From Gracilimonas sp965227215 (GTDB taxonomy: Bacteria; Bacteroidota; Rhodothermia; Balneolales; Balneolaceae): a DNA stretch of 64,000 bases. The DNA lies in assembly GCA_965227215.1 (NCBI GenBank), contig OZ245729.1:1302001-1366000 (forward strand), written 5' to 3'. Shown piece by piece: positions 8,427 to 16,675 of this stretch (positions are counted from its first letter, which is position 1; every line of letters starts with the position of its first letter). A program made the position numbers and the translations under genes. Under the pieces are notes generated by a model that saw nothing but the letters and a program-made list of their open reading frames with translations, was not told where the DNA came from and ran no database searches.

Positions 8427-10154
8427 ATGAAAATTTTACGAAACAGAGCCTTTCGCTGGATCCTGTTAATGCTCGGGCTCTCAGCTATCATTGCCCTCAC
8501 CGGCATGAACGTACTTTCGCTGTATGATCTCAGAGATCGCATGGTAGAGAGTGAGGAGGAGCGCCGGGTTGATCAACTGGATGAAATCAACGATACGGTT
8601 AGAAATCAAATCCTTGAGCCTCTTCGGGGATTATACCGGATTGAGCTTGAGCCCATCGAAAGCTCTCTTCAACAAACCGGACAGCTCCCTGAAAACATTC
8701 AGGAAGTCCTCGCCCGCTCATCCAAAAGCCCATTTTTTAATAGCATTTATTTTACCCCTGAAGATGTAGATCCCTGCGATCCCAATAACACGATTTTTGT
8801 ATACGATGCTGCAAACAATCAAATCACACCTACCGACACATATCCGGATTTAGTTTGTGACGGTGTTGGCCTGGCCCGTACCAAAACCAAAATTCAACTC
8901 AACGATTTTAACTACCGGTGGAATAATAACTTTGAGTTTGATACTCATCGAAGTCTGAATGTCGGTCTCATCAACCTCTCCGAAAGCCGGATGATCGGTT
9001 ATATCACCCTCACTTTGAATGAAGATTACATTGTAAATGAGGTTCTCCCCCCTATTCTCACCAATTACTTTGGTAAAAGTGAGGAAACGGGTATTGTAGT
9101 TTGGGTTCGTGACTGGACCAATAACAGAGTGTTAGCTACTAACGATACTACTATTCAATACGACCGCAACTTGCGTGATCACGTAATGGGCTTTTCCGGC
9201 TCCGGTTTCTTCGACAACTGGTCGTTGAACCTTGCTTTCCTGGATGCGCCGGTAACCAATGCATATAACGAAACCCTGATCAAAAACCTGATTGTGCTTG
9301 GTGTGGCCGTTCTATTCTTGTTGGGAGCGCTGATTTTTATGTTTGTGACGGCCCAGCGTGAACGACACCTTGCTCAGCGGCAAGCCAGCTTCCTCGCCAA
9401 TGTAACTCACGAATTGAAAACACCTCTGGCAGTAATGCAGGCTGCCGGTGAGAATATCTCGGATGGGCGTGTTACCGAACCAAAACGCCTGAAGCAGTAT
9501 GGAGAACACATTTATAATGAGTCCATCCGGCTTAGAAGTATGATTGAGAAACTCCTGGATGTGGCCCGCGTTGACTCCGGCCAGAATATGATTAAAGCTG
9601 CTCCTTACAGCATTCACAACCTGATGAATAAATTCCTGAACGAAAACCGGGAATATATCGAGAACAAAGGCTTTGAGGTAAAGTTCAAATCTTCTGCCGA
9701 AGATGCTTTGTGTATGATCGACAGTGACAGCTTTGAAACCATTGTCAGCAATTTGACGGAGAATGCCATCAAATACAGCAGGAATGAAAAGCGCATTGAA
9801 TATCAGATTTCATCCAATAAAGATTCGGTGTTTTTCAGCATTTCGGACCATGGCGTTGGGATTCCTAAAAAGGAACAGAAAAACATCTTCAAAAAGTTTT
9901 ACCGGGTTGATGACTCCGCTTCAAAAAGCACAAAAATAAAGGGACATGGCCTGGGCTTGAGTATAGTTCGGAATATGGTTAGCCTGAATGGCGGTAAGAT
10001 TGAGGTGAAAAGTAGTTCCGGCAAAGGCACAACATTTATTGTAAGATTTCCTAAATTAAACAAGGATGACGTTTCTAAAGAACAGCTGCAAAACGTACAG
10101 GCTGGTTCCTCACCAACAGAAAAATTAAATAAGCACACAAAATATGTCGGATAA
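8427..10154 (+). CDS. Membrane sensor histidine kinase
   Basis: A 575-residue two-component kinase. TM1 lies at about residues 10-28, then a ~255-residue extracytoplasmic sensor containing two Cys (one in DPCDPNN, one in VCDGVG), then TM2 at about 287-308. The HisKA box FLANVTHELKTPL follows TM2 by only about 15 residues, so there is no room for a HAMP linker; His328 is the phosphorylation site. The HATPase domain has N (NLTENAIKY), G1 (SDHGVGIP), F (FKKFYR) and G2 (GHGLGLSIV) boxes. The stop overlaps the start of the regulator gene by 11 bases, so the pair is co-translated. The stimulus is unknown. Confidence 0.95.
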   Translation: MKILRNRAFRWILLMLGLSAIIALTGMNVLSLYDLRDRMVESEEERRVDQLDEINDTVRNQILEPLRGLYRIELEPIESSLQQTGQLPENIQEVLARSSKSPFFNSIYFTPEDVDPCDPNNTIFVYDAANNQITPTDTYPDLVCDGVGLARTKTKIQLNDFNYRWNNNFEFDTHRSLNVGLINLSESRMIGYITLTLNEDYIVNEVLPPILTNYFGKSEETGIVVWVRDWTNNRVLATNDTTIQYDRNLRDHVMGFSGSGFFDNWSLNLAFLDAPVTNAYNETLIKNLIVLGVAVLFLLGALIFMFVTAQRERHLAQRQASFLANVTHELKTPLAVMQAAGENISDGRVTEPKRLKQYGEHIYNESIRLRSMIEKLLDVARVDSGQNMIKAAPYSIHNLMNKFLNENREYIENKGFEVKFKSSAEDALCMIDSDSFETIVSNLTENAIKYSRNEKRIEYQISSNKDSVFFSISDHGVGIPKKEQKNIFKKFYRVDDSASKSTKIKGHGLGLSIVRNMVSLNGGKIEVKSSSGKGTTFIVRFPKLNKDDVSKEQLQNVQAGSSPTEKLNKHTKYVG

Positions 10155-10848
10155 ACGCATGAAAGTGCTCGTTGTGGAAGACGAGCCTAGCCTTGTTTTT
10201 ACACTTCGGGATACATTGGAAAGTGAAGGGTACGATGTTTTAGTAAGTGAAGAGGGTACTCAAGCCGTGGAAATGGTAAAAGAGCATCAGCCCGATATCA
10301 TGATTCTTGATATTATGCTTCCCGGCAAAAGCGGTTATGATATTCTGGAGGAAATACGCGATAACAAATTTACTTTTCCTGTCATTATGCTGACCGCTAA
10401 AGATCAGGAGCCTGACAAAGTAAAAGGGCTGAACCTTGGCGCTGATGACTATCTGACCAAGCCCTTTGGCGTAAAAGAACTTCTTGCCCGAATTGAAGCT
10501 CGTTTGCGCCGTGCCGGCACCTACTCCACCTCAGGTGAAGTTGACATCCTGCAGCTGGGCCCTATCAAAATTGATCTACATGAGTCAGTAGTTCATCGTC
10601 CGGATGGTGAGGAAATTGAACTTACGTCCCGTGAAGTAGAATTGATCCGCTATCTGCTGAAAAGTGCAAACGAACCGGTATCACGAGACGAGCTACTGGA
10701 AAAAGTATGGCGCTATGAGTTCAGCACAAATACACGAACCGTGGACGTTCACATCTCAAAATTACGAGCTAAAATTGAAGTGCACCCCGATGATCCACGC
10801 TATTTGATTACCTTGCACGGGGTTGGATACATGCTTAGGAACGGATGA
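10144..10848 (+). CDS. OmpR/PhoB-family response regulator
   Basis: A DNA-binding response regulator of 234 residues, partner of the overlapping kinase gene. The receiver has the acidic pair in VVEDE, phospho-acceptor D56 in ILDIMLPG, Thr in MLTAKD and K106 in YLTKPFG. A winged-helix OmpR-type effector occupies about 135-232, with LTSREVELIRYLLKSAN, DELLEKVW, TVDVHISKLRAKI and the wing HGVGYML. It is convergent with the FMN reductase gene, with only three bases between the stops, so a terminator must be embedded in coding DNA or shared. Confidence 0.96.
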   Translation: MSDKRMKVLVVEDEPSLVFTLRDTLESEGYDVLVSEEGTQAVEMVKEHQPDIMILDIMLPGKSGYDILEEIRDNKFTFPVIMLTAKDQEPDKVKGLNLGADDYLTKPFGVKELLARIEARLRRAGTYSTSGEVDILQLGPIKIDLHESVVHRPDGEEIELTSREVELIRYLLKSANEPVSRDELLEKVWRYEFSTNTRTVDVHISKLRAKIEVHPDDPRYLITLHGVGYMLRNG

Positions 10849-10851
10849 TAA

Positions 10852-11415
10852 TCAGACCAGCTGATCCATTTCTTTTTGCTTAACGGATTCCACAAACTTC
10901 ACGAAGTTCTCCACTTGTGATTCGAGCAGACCTTGTTTGAAGGCATCTTTGATTCCCTCTGATTCCGAAAACTGTTTCTCTACCCGGGGGATGAACACCC
11001 GCTCCGGAAACTGAAGGGCATTTCTGTAATTAGCTACCATCTGAAACTGTTCTACGGCTCGCAGCCCGCCAAAAGCACCGTTTGCCTCCCCGATAAAGGC
11101 CATAGGCATTTTTTCAAAAGCTTTTGGAAATGGAAGGTAGTCCACAAACATTTTAAGAATACCCGGAAAGCTGCCATTGTATTCCGGAATCACAAATACC
11201 AGTCCGTCTGCTTCCAGCACAGGCTTTCTGAATTCCTCAATGGCCGGAAGCTTTTTTCCGTATCTGCCGCCCACTACTTCTTCTAAAGGGAAATCCTGCA
11301 GACTGATTACTTCTACATCCGCCCCTTTCTTCTCATATAGTCCTTTCACATAACGAGATACTTTAAGAGCGTTAGAATTTGGGCGATCGGTACTGCTGAT
11401 TATTTTTAGATTCAT
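10852..11415 (-). CDS. NADPH-dependent FMN reductase-like flavoprotein
   Basis: A flavodoxin-like oxidoreductase of the NADPH-dependent FMN reductase/ChrR group, 187 residues. MNLKIISSTDRPNSNA is strand 1 with the phosphate-binding loop, VFVIPEYNGSFPGILKMFVDYL is the flavin-contacting P-E-Y-N-G motif, and AFIGEANGAFGG the second flavin loop. I place the start at 11415, where the family begins; an in-frame ATG at 11478 would add 21 residues with no similarity to the fold, and an AAGGAG lies between the two. The substrate could be a quinone, azo compound or metal; this cannot be told from sequence. Confidence 0.88.
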   Translation of the reverse strand: MNLKIISSTDRPNSNALKVSRYVKGLYEKKGADVEVISLQDFPLEEVVGGRYGKKLPAIEEFRKPVLEADGLVFVIPEYNGSFPGILKMFVDYLPFPKAFEKMPMAFIGEANGAFGGLRAVEQFQMVANYRNALQFPERVFIPRVEKQFSESEGIKDAFKQGLLESQVENFVKFVESVKQKEMDQLV

Positions 11416-11598
11416 TAAACCTGTACTAAAACTGACTTTCTTTTCTCCTTCAACATACCAATTACTTAGAAAAAACATTCCAATTCATTTATTACTCATC
11501 CGATCGAATTGATGCATTTCAAAGCGTTCTCTGTTTTTTTGATTTATCTGCAATGATTTACACTTTTAGGCAAAACAAGCAGTCAAAACTGAATTGAT

Positions 11599-12135
11599 AT
11601 GAAGATCTCTGTTGGAAATATAAGCATTGAATGTCTGCAAGGTGATATTACTTCACAGGATGACATGGAAGCTGTCGTAAATGCCGCCAACGCCCAGCTA
11701 ACAACAGGAGGCGGGGTTGCCGGAGCCATTCATCGTGCAGCGGGGCCCGAATTAGCCAGAGAATGTCGCCCCAAAGCACCTATCACTCCTGGTGAGGCTG
11801 TAATTTCAGGAGCACATGATCTGCCTAACGAAAATATAATTCACTGTCTTGGCCCTGTCTATGGGCGGGATAAACCCAGTGATCAATTGTTGGCTTCCTG
11901 CTACAGAAATGCTCTTAAACTGGCTGAAAAACATGAGATTGTCTCCATTGCTTTTCCTGCTATTTCAACAGGAGCCTTTGGCTATCCCACGGAAGAAGCA
12001 GCCTCTGTTGCCTTTAATACCATCAAGGAAACTATACCGGAGCTCGAACATGTAAAAACCATCCGGTTTGTTTTATTTGATGAGGACGATTTAGATCTGC
12101 ATAAGGAGATTATGGAAAACATTTTCAAGGTCTGA
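11599..12135 (+). CDS. Macrodomain protein, O-acetyl-ADP-ribose deacetylase-like
   Basis: A one-domain macrodomain protein (178 residues) of the MacroD/YmdB type that hydrolyses ADP-ribose esters. The catalytic loop VVNAANAQLTTGGGVAGAIH (residues about 26-45) has the Asn-Ala-Ala-Asn and GGGVAGAI of active enzymes; the second phosphate loop is FPAISTGAFGYP. The leader EAVISGAHDLP matches the family G-x-A. The gene is solitary, with a 120-base upstream region and a palindrome 11 bases after the stop. Likely roles are removal of ADP-ribose from proteins or clearance of the sirtuin product. Confidence 0.94.
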   Translation: MKISVGNISIECLQGDITSQDDMEAVVNAANAQLTTGGGVAGAIHRAAGPELARECRPKAPITPGEAVISGAHDLPNENIIHCLGPVYGRDKPSDQLLASCYRNALKLAEKHEIVSIAFPAISTGAFGYPTEEAASVAFNTIKETIPELEHVKTIRFVLFDEDDLDLHKEIMENIFKV

Positions 12136-12145
12136 TACCTGACAT

Positions 12146-12183
12146 CCACCGTAGAGTCACAAAATCTTGAGACTCTACGGTGG
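12146..12183. repeat. Palindrome of the GTAGAGAC family, copy 1
   Basis: CCACCGTAGAGTC (12146-12158) and GACTCTACGGTGG (12171-12183) form a perfect 13-bp stem with the spacer ACAAAATCTTGA, 10 bases after the macrodomain stop. The core recurs at 52519-52551 with the shared string TCTCTACGGTGGG or CTCTACGGTGGG, so it is a dispersed element rather than a one-off terminator; no T-tract follows. Confidence 0.75.
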
Positions 12184-12249
12184 GTATATCGAATGACGTA
12201 ATTTATTTAGTCAGCGTAAATCGGCACCATCCGTATCATCCTTGTTCCA

Positions 12250-13614
12250 TTAATTTTCCGGCTTTTGGTTTTTGATCTCCTGCCATTTCTTCCATAATAA
12301 GGCTTCTCTGCCCTGGGTACCCGCCTCGTACCATTTTTTGTCTTTCAGTTCATCCGGCAGGTATTGTTGGTCCACCCAGTTATTTGGGTGGCTATGTGGA
12401 TATTTATAGTTGTCAGAAGCATTCTCAACACCCAGATATTTTGCCCCTTTTTTGTTGGCGGTTTTGTCTTTTAAATAAGGCGGGATATCCTTCACTCCCC
12501 GATCGCTTATTTCCCGGTTCACCTCAAAAATAGCTTTGGTGCTGTTGCTCTTCGGGCACTGACTCAAATACAAACATGCGTGTGATAAAAAATACATCCC
12601 TTCCGGCATTCCACACTTCATAAAAGCTTCCTGGCAGGAATTCACAATCGTGATAGCATTGGGCTCCGCAAGCCCAACATCCTCACTGGCAAAAATGAAC
12701 ATGCGCCGAAATATAAAATTTGGATCATCTCCTCCTTCCAGCATGGCATTCATCCAGTACAAAGCCGCATCGGGATCGGAACCGCGCATAGACTTGATAA
12801 AGGCAGAAGCGTAATGATAATGTTCGTCTCCGGTACGGTCGTAGCGCACATTCCTTCGCTGGATACTTTCTTTGGCTACTTCCAGACTGATGGTAATCTT
12901 TCCATCATCATCGGGAGTACTGGAAAGTACAGCAACCTCCAGTGCATTCAGTGCATTCCTGATATCACCCCCGGCCATTTCTGCCAGGTGATCGAAAGCA
13001 TCTTCGGTTACTTCGATATCCTTATCACCCAAACCTCGCTCTTCATCTTCAAGGGCACGATTCAGCATTAGCCGGACATCTTTTGTGGTAAGCGGATGCA
13101 ACTCAAAAAGCTGACATCGGGAAAGCAACGGGTTTACCAGCGAATAAAATGGGTTCTCGGTTGTCGCTCCAACCAATGTAATAATCCCGGATTCAAGATG
13201 AGGAAGCAGCGCATCCTGCTGGGCTTTATTCCAGCGGTGAATTTCATCTACAAAAAGAATGGTCTTCCGTCCATTTAGCTTTCTCAATTTCTCAGCCTTA
13301 TCCACCACATTCCGCAACTCTTTGATGCCATCCAACACCGCGTTTATCACTTCAAACTGTGCTTTAATCTCCCGGGAGATTACATGAGCTAGTGTGGTTT
13401 TTCCTGAACTGGGCGGACCGTAGAAAATCAACGAACCAATAATACCGGTGTCAATCATCCGCTGCAGCATCTTCCCCTCACCCACCAAATGCTCCTGACC
13501 GGCAAACTCATCCAGCGATTGCGGACGCATTCGGGTAGCTAAAGGCTCACTGTATTGAGGAGTTTCTTTATTGGATTGAAAGGAACCTGACTTTTTTTCT
13601 TCGAAGAGATCCAT
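12250..13614 (-). CDS. rarA: Replication-associated recombination protein A (AAA+ ATPase)
   Basis: RarA/MgsA-type AAA+ ATPase (454 residues) acting at stalled replication forks, related to clamp-loader subunits. Walker A is YGPPSSGKTT (about residue 65), Walker B is ILFVDEIHRW, sensor 1 is VGATTENPFYSL and the Arg finger region is PLLSRCQLF. The C-terminal part (HYHYASAFIKSMRGSDPDAALYWM) is the tetramerisation domain typical of the family. An N-terminal tail of about 25 residues precedes PLATRMRPQSLDEFAGQEHL. It is monocistronic on the minus strand. Confidence 0.95.
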   Translation of the reverse strand: MDLFEEKKSGSFQSNKETPQYSEPLATRMRPQSLDEFAGQEHLVGEGKMLQRMIDTGIIGSLIFYGPPSSGKTTLAHVISREIKAQFEVINAVLDGIKELRNVVDKAEKLRKLNGRKTILFVDEIHRWNKAQQDALLPHLESGIITLVGATTENPFYSLVNPLLSRCQLFELHPLTTKDVRLMLNRALEDEERGLGDKDIEVTEDAFDHLAEMAGGDIRNALNALEVAVLSSTPDDDGKITISLEVAKESIQRRNVRYDRTGDEHYHYASAFIKSMRGSDPDAALYWMNAMLEGGDDPNFIFRRMFIFASEDVGLAEPNAITIVNSCQEAFMKCGMPEGMYFLSHACLYLSQCPKSNSTKAIFEVNREISDRGVKDIPPYLKDKTANKKGAKYLGVENASDNYKYPHSHPNNWVDQQYLPDELKDKKWYEAGTQGREALLWKKWQEIKNQKPEN

Positions 13615-13677
13615 GAATGAATTTCAAGGTAATTGCAGAACATGTGTAAGGTATGTGTTTTAAAGGAAAGAAGTTGG

Positions 13678-13700
13678 CAGAATTCTGAATACTGAATTCT
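13678..13700. repeat. Word-like repeat CAGAATTCTGAATACTGAATTC
   Basis: A short iterated CTGAAT/ATTCTG stretch just downstream of the class II photolyase stop. It is related in motif to the larger inverted pair at 31622-31702. Confidence 0.4.
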
Positions 13701-13711
13701 TTCTCCTGCTA

Positions 13712-15220
13712 TCACAACAAACTCTTCTGATTCCCGAATCTATCCAAATACTGCTTCAGCTTCACTTTTTTACGGGTTGAGTCGCTGGTCATATATCGTA
13801 GCTTGCCGTAGATAGGGCGTTCCTGCCAGGCGCGGTCAAAGCGACCAAAGCACCAAAAAATCCCGGAGTAGCTGTTTGGATCACGGCCATCCAGGGCATA
13901 TTTATTGTTCAGCTCAATCATATAATCCAGAGCGGTGCGGTAATCGGGCGTCCACTCGATGATTTTCTTCCCCCACAACATCCGAAGATAATTATGCATT
14001 ACTCCGGTTTCACGGAGTTCGGTTTGAGCAGCATTCCAGATTTCATCATGCGTTTGGGACTGCTCAAATTCTTCCAGAGAATAAACCCACTCTCGCTCAT
14101 CACTTTCATGCTTTCGGGTCGTTTTCTTTACCCAATCGGGTAAGCTTTCAAACTGATCATAATCCGGACGATGATGTGCAAAATGAAAACCCACCTCCCT
14201 CCAGGTAATCACTTCATCCAAAAAACTTTCGATGTTTGGATCACCGTTAAAAAAGCCGGAATTCTTCCCGTTGTTTGGCGTGATGGAATCCAGGTCCCAG
14301 TCCTCGGGCTGATGATCCAGTACGGTCTTCACAATTTCATATTCACTGATTTTACCAAAGTGCAGCCACGGACTCAATCCACTGGAAGCTTTGGCATCCG
14401 GGTCGTTCCGTTTGTCATCATACTGATGCAGACTATGAGCTACGAAATGGCCCAGTTTTCCCAAAGCGGCCTGGCGGGTTCCGTCTAAATCAGCCGGTTT
14501 AACCAAATGGTCGATGGGTAGTCCTGATACCGTTTGCTCAATATTTTCCAACTTTTCATCGGCCGGCGGGTATTTCTTCAGAAAGGATTCAGGAAGCTCT
14601 ACATTTTCCTGACTCTCCAAATCATCTACCGGGTTTTTCTTGGGCGGATGAGTAAAAGCTTCCAGAAAATGCTCCTGCATCACCTTTCGGAACAGATATG
14701 CCGAGTAGGGATCTTTGTCGGTGACTCCCAGCGGGATGATTCCGTTAGAATCGATGGTGGTATAGGGCACATCTACTTTTTCAGCTACCTTCTCATTGTG
14801 AGTTCGGATGATAAACACCGGGTATTCATCGGAAACAATAGCAGCAGCATTTTCAGCCAATTCATAGAAGAGTCCTTTTCCGGCATTGGGCTCCGGCTCC
14901 AGATAGCTGAAGTAGTTCAGGTTGTTCTGCTCTGCATAATCAAGATTTTCCTTCATCCCTTCCATAATGAAGGTATGCAGCCGGTCGGAAGCCCAGGGGT
15001 AATCCACGTTCAGACCTTCATAAATGAGAAGTGGCTTCTCATGCTTATTAGCTAAGGCCACGGCATATTCAAGGGCATAGTTGTACTGAAGCCGGCGGTT
15101 GATCTGCATCCAATACAGAATGTACTCACCCTCCGGATTCACTTCCTTATCATTGCGCTTAAACTTTCGGTAACTGTTGATGTTTTTCATAATCGGTTTG
15201 CTTGCTTTCTGTTCGGGCAA
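13712..15220 (-). CDS. Class II CPD photolyase (deoxyribodipyrimidine photo-lyase)
   Basis: Light-driven FAD enzyme that splits cyclobutane pyrimidine dimers. The 502 residues follow the class II layout: the antenna-domain start reads YILYWMQINRRLQYNYALEY, where class II enzymes have Y-W-M-x-R-R/D-x-R-x-x-x-N-W-A-L, and the FAD domain ends with MHNYLRMLWGKKIIEW, LNNKYALDGRDPNSYSGIFW and RPIYGKLRYM, all class II signatures. W-G-K-K-I-x-E-W carries residues of the class II electron-transfer path. An extra ~20 residues precede the core, so translation could start at an internal Met (residue 11). It is unrelated in sequence to the photolyase 1.5 kb upstream. Confidence 0.93.
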   Translation of the reverse strand: MPEQKASKPIMKNINSYRKFKRNDKEVNPEGEYILYWMQINRRLQYNYALEYAVALANKHEKPLLIYEGLNVDYPWASDRLHTFIMEGMKENLDYAEQNNLNYFSYLEPEPNAGKGLFYELAENAAAIVSDEYPVFIIRTHNEKVAEKVDVPYTTIDSNGIIPLGVTDKDPYSAYLFRKVMQEHFLEAFTHPPKKNPVDDLESQENVELPESFLKKYPPADEKLENIEQTVSGLPIDHLVKPADLDGTRQAALGKLGHFVAHSLHQYDDKRNDPDAKASSGLSPWLHFGKISEYEIVKTVLDHQPEDWDLDSITPNNGKNSGFFNGDPNIESFLDEVITWREVGFHFAHHRPDYDQFESLPDWVKKTTRKHESDEREWVYSLEEFEQSQTHDEIWNAAQTELRETGVMHNYLRMLWGKKIIEWTPDYRTALDYMIELNNKYALDGRDPNSYSGIFWCFGRFDRAWQERPIYGKLRYMTSDSTRKKVKLKQYLDRFGNQKSLL

Positions 15221-15237
15221 ACCAAATTGAAGATCAA

Positions 15238-15942
15238 CTAATTCCGTTGTTTTAACACACTACGGCTGTACGGCCTCACCTCCATCGTAACCTGATATTC
15301 CGGCTGATCCGGAGTTGTCGCCACCAAGGTTATGAGAGTATCAGACTGTACACTTTCCACCGAATGATTAAACTGCAGGTTTTCCAGATTCAGATCCTCC
15401 ACTTTGAATGACTCATCAACGCCATCCTGCAAAATTTCAAACTGTGCCGTAGCAAAACCCACTTCAGCCAGCTCCGTCCTCATCATATCCCGTTGGCGAC
15501 TTTCAGCAGCACTTTCTTTCGTATTAGCAAACACCTTTTGCTTTATAATTTCAGTGGGAATAATGGATAACGAACCAATGCAAATAACGGCTCCTGCGTA
15601 CCAATACCATGGCTTGACTCGGTTTTCCTTCTGTTTGGCTTTCTTATATCCCATTAGAAATAAATAAGGGCCGAGCATTAGATATACTACCACATTCAGG
15701 TACATAGAAGCTGACTTCCATGTCATTGAATAGTCGGTTGGGCTACTCCCTCCAAATATATCAATGGCATTCAACGTGCTATGCGCCATAATTACCGTGG
15801 AGGGATGTGTGTTTATGATATAGTGCAGGTTATCTGGCAGGAAGTAAACACCTCCACGAATGAATGAAAATAACATGGGAATGAGTACAACCAGCACTAT
15901 CACAATCAACCATTCATTAAATCTTCTAATTGAGAACTTCAT
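15238..15942 (-). CDS. Uncharacterised membrane protein
   Basis: Not recognised. A 234-residue protein with TM helices at about 11-29 (WLIVIVLVVLIPMLFSF), 84-102 (LNVVVYLMLGPYLFLMGY) and 117-136 (WYAGAVICIGSLSIIPTEII). The remaining C-terminal ~95 residues are soluble, with a charged helix (KESAAESRQRDMMRTELAEVGF) and a beta-rich tail. It overlaps the start of its upstream neighbour by 17 bases, so the two are translationally coupled and probably act together. The neighbours on either side are photolyases, but nothing in this protein points to light or DNA repair. Confidence 0.75.
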   Translation of the reverse strand: MKFSIRRFNEWLIVIVLVVLIPMLFSFIRGGVYFLPDNLHYIINTHPSTVIMAHSTLNAIDIFGGSSPTDYSMTWKSASMYLNVVVYLMLGPYLFLMGYKKAKQKENRVKPWYWYAGAVICIGSLSIIPTEIIKQKVFANTKESAAESRQRDMMRTELAEVGFATAQFEILQDGVDESFKVEDLNLENLQFNHSVESVQSDTLITLVATTPDQPEYQVTMEVRPYSRSVLKQRN

Positions 15943-16609
15943 AGCGTACCCCCTCTTCGTTAAGCGTAAACATCATTTCAAACTTACCTGTTTGTCCATC
16001 AAAGTTTTGATATTCAGGGTTTTCTCCTAAAGATACTTCAGCTACCACCCGTACTATCACTTCATCATTCTCCTCATCTATTGCATAGAAGTGATTGATT
16101 TGATCATTATCATCCTGTTCTACACCCCAACCTGATTTTAGCTTACCAGCTTTTCTGAGATCAAAGTCGGCCAGAAAAACTCCATCATCTCCCAAATTAT
16201 CCGACATCAGATCACGAAATGTTTCTACGATAGATTCCCGCTCGTTTTGATGATACTGCCCAAGTACATAAACCAATTTTTCCTGAACATCAGCCTTGGT
16301 TATTCCGGTATCAATGGTCTTTCGTATGTCTAAAAGAATATTTTTCTGGAAATCCCGCCTTCCATAATCATGAGCAAAAGAAATTGCATTGAATAGAACG
16401 ACGAGAATTACCAACCCATATACAATCCGATAGGCCGTCTTTGATTCGAATATCTCTTTGCTGCGGCTTACGAGTCTTCCTAAAAACAGAATGGCAATGA
16501 GTAAAACATTGAAGAGCGCCAGCCAGGCTTTTCCGAAATAAAGTGGAATAAAAAAGCCGATGGCTCCGAGAACTATTGCCCCTATTAACAATTTGGTTTC
16601 TTTTTCCAT
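15926..16609 (-). CDS. Uncharacterised membrane protein
   Basis: Not recognised. It has 227 residues with three N-terminal TM helices (about 7-25, 28-46 and 63-82), followed by a soluble domain of about 140 residues, beginning with the helix GRRDFQKNILLDIRKTIDTG and ending with beta strands (GKFEMMFTLNEEGVRYEVLN). It is probably a membrane-anchored extracytoplasmic domain. The stop overlaps the next gene by 17 bases. The architecture (TM hairpin plus a soluble C-terminal part) resembles its coupled partner, but I could not align the two convincingly. Confidence 0.72.
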   Translation of the reverse strand: MEKETKLLIGAIVLGAIGFFIPLYFGKAWLALFNVLLIAILFLGRLVSRSKEIFESKTAYRIVYGLVILVVLFNAISFAHDYGRRDFQKNILLDIRKTIDTGITKADVQEKLVYVLGQYHQNERESIVETFRDLMSDNLGDDGVFLADFDLRKAGKLKSGWGVEQDDNDQINHFYAIDEENDEVIVRVVAEVSLGENPEYQNFDGQTGKFEMMFTLNEEGVRYEVLN

Positions 16610-16675
16610 AACACCCCGTTTATTAATGTGTTATGGAATAAGCGGAAATTTAGTATGTATTGCAAAAAATTCAGA

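Noticed and set aside
10848..10852. Terminator between the convergent regulator and FMN reductase genes
   Set aside because: Only three bases separate the stops and no stem-loop with a T-tract could be drawn there.
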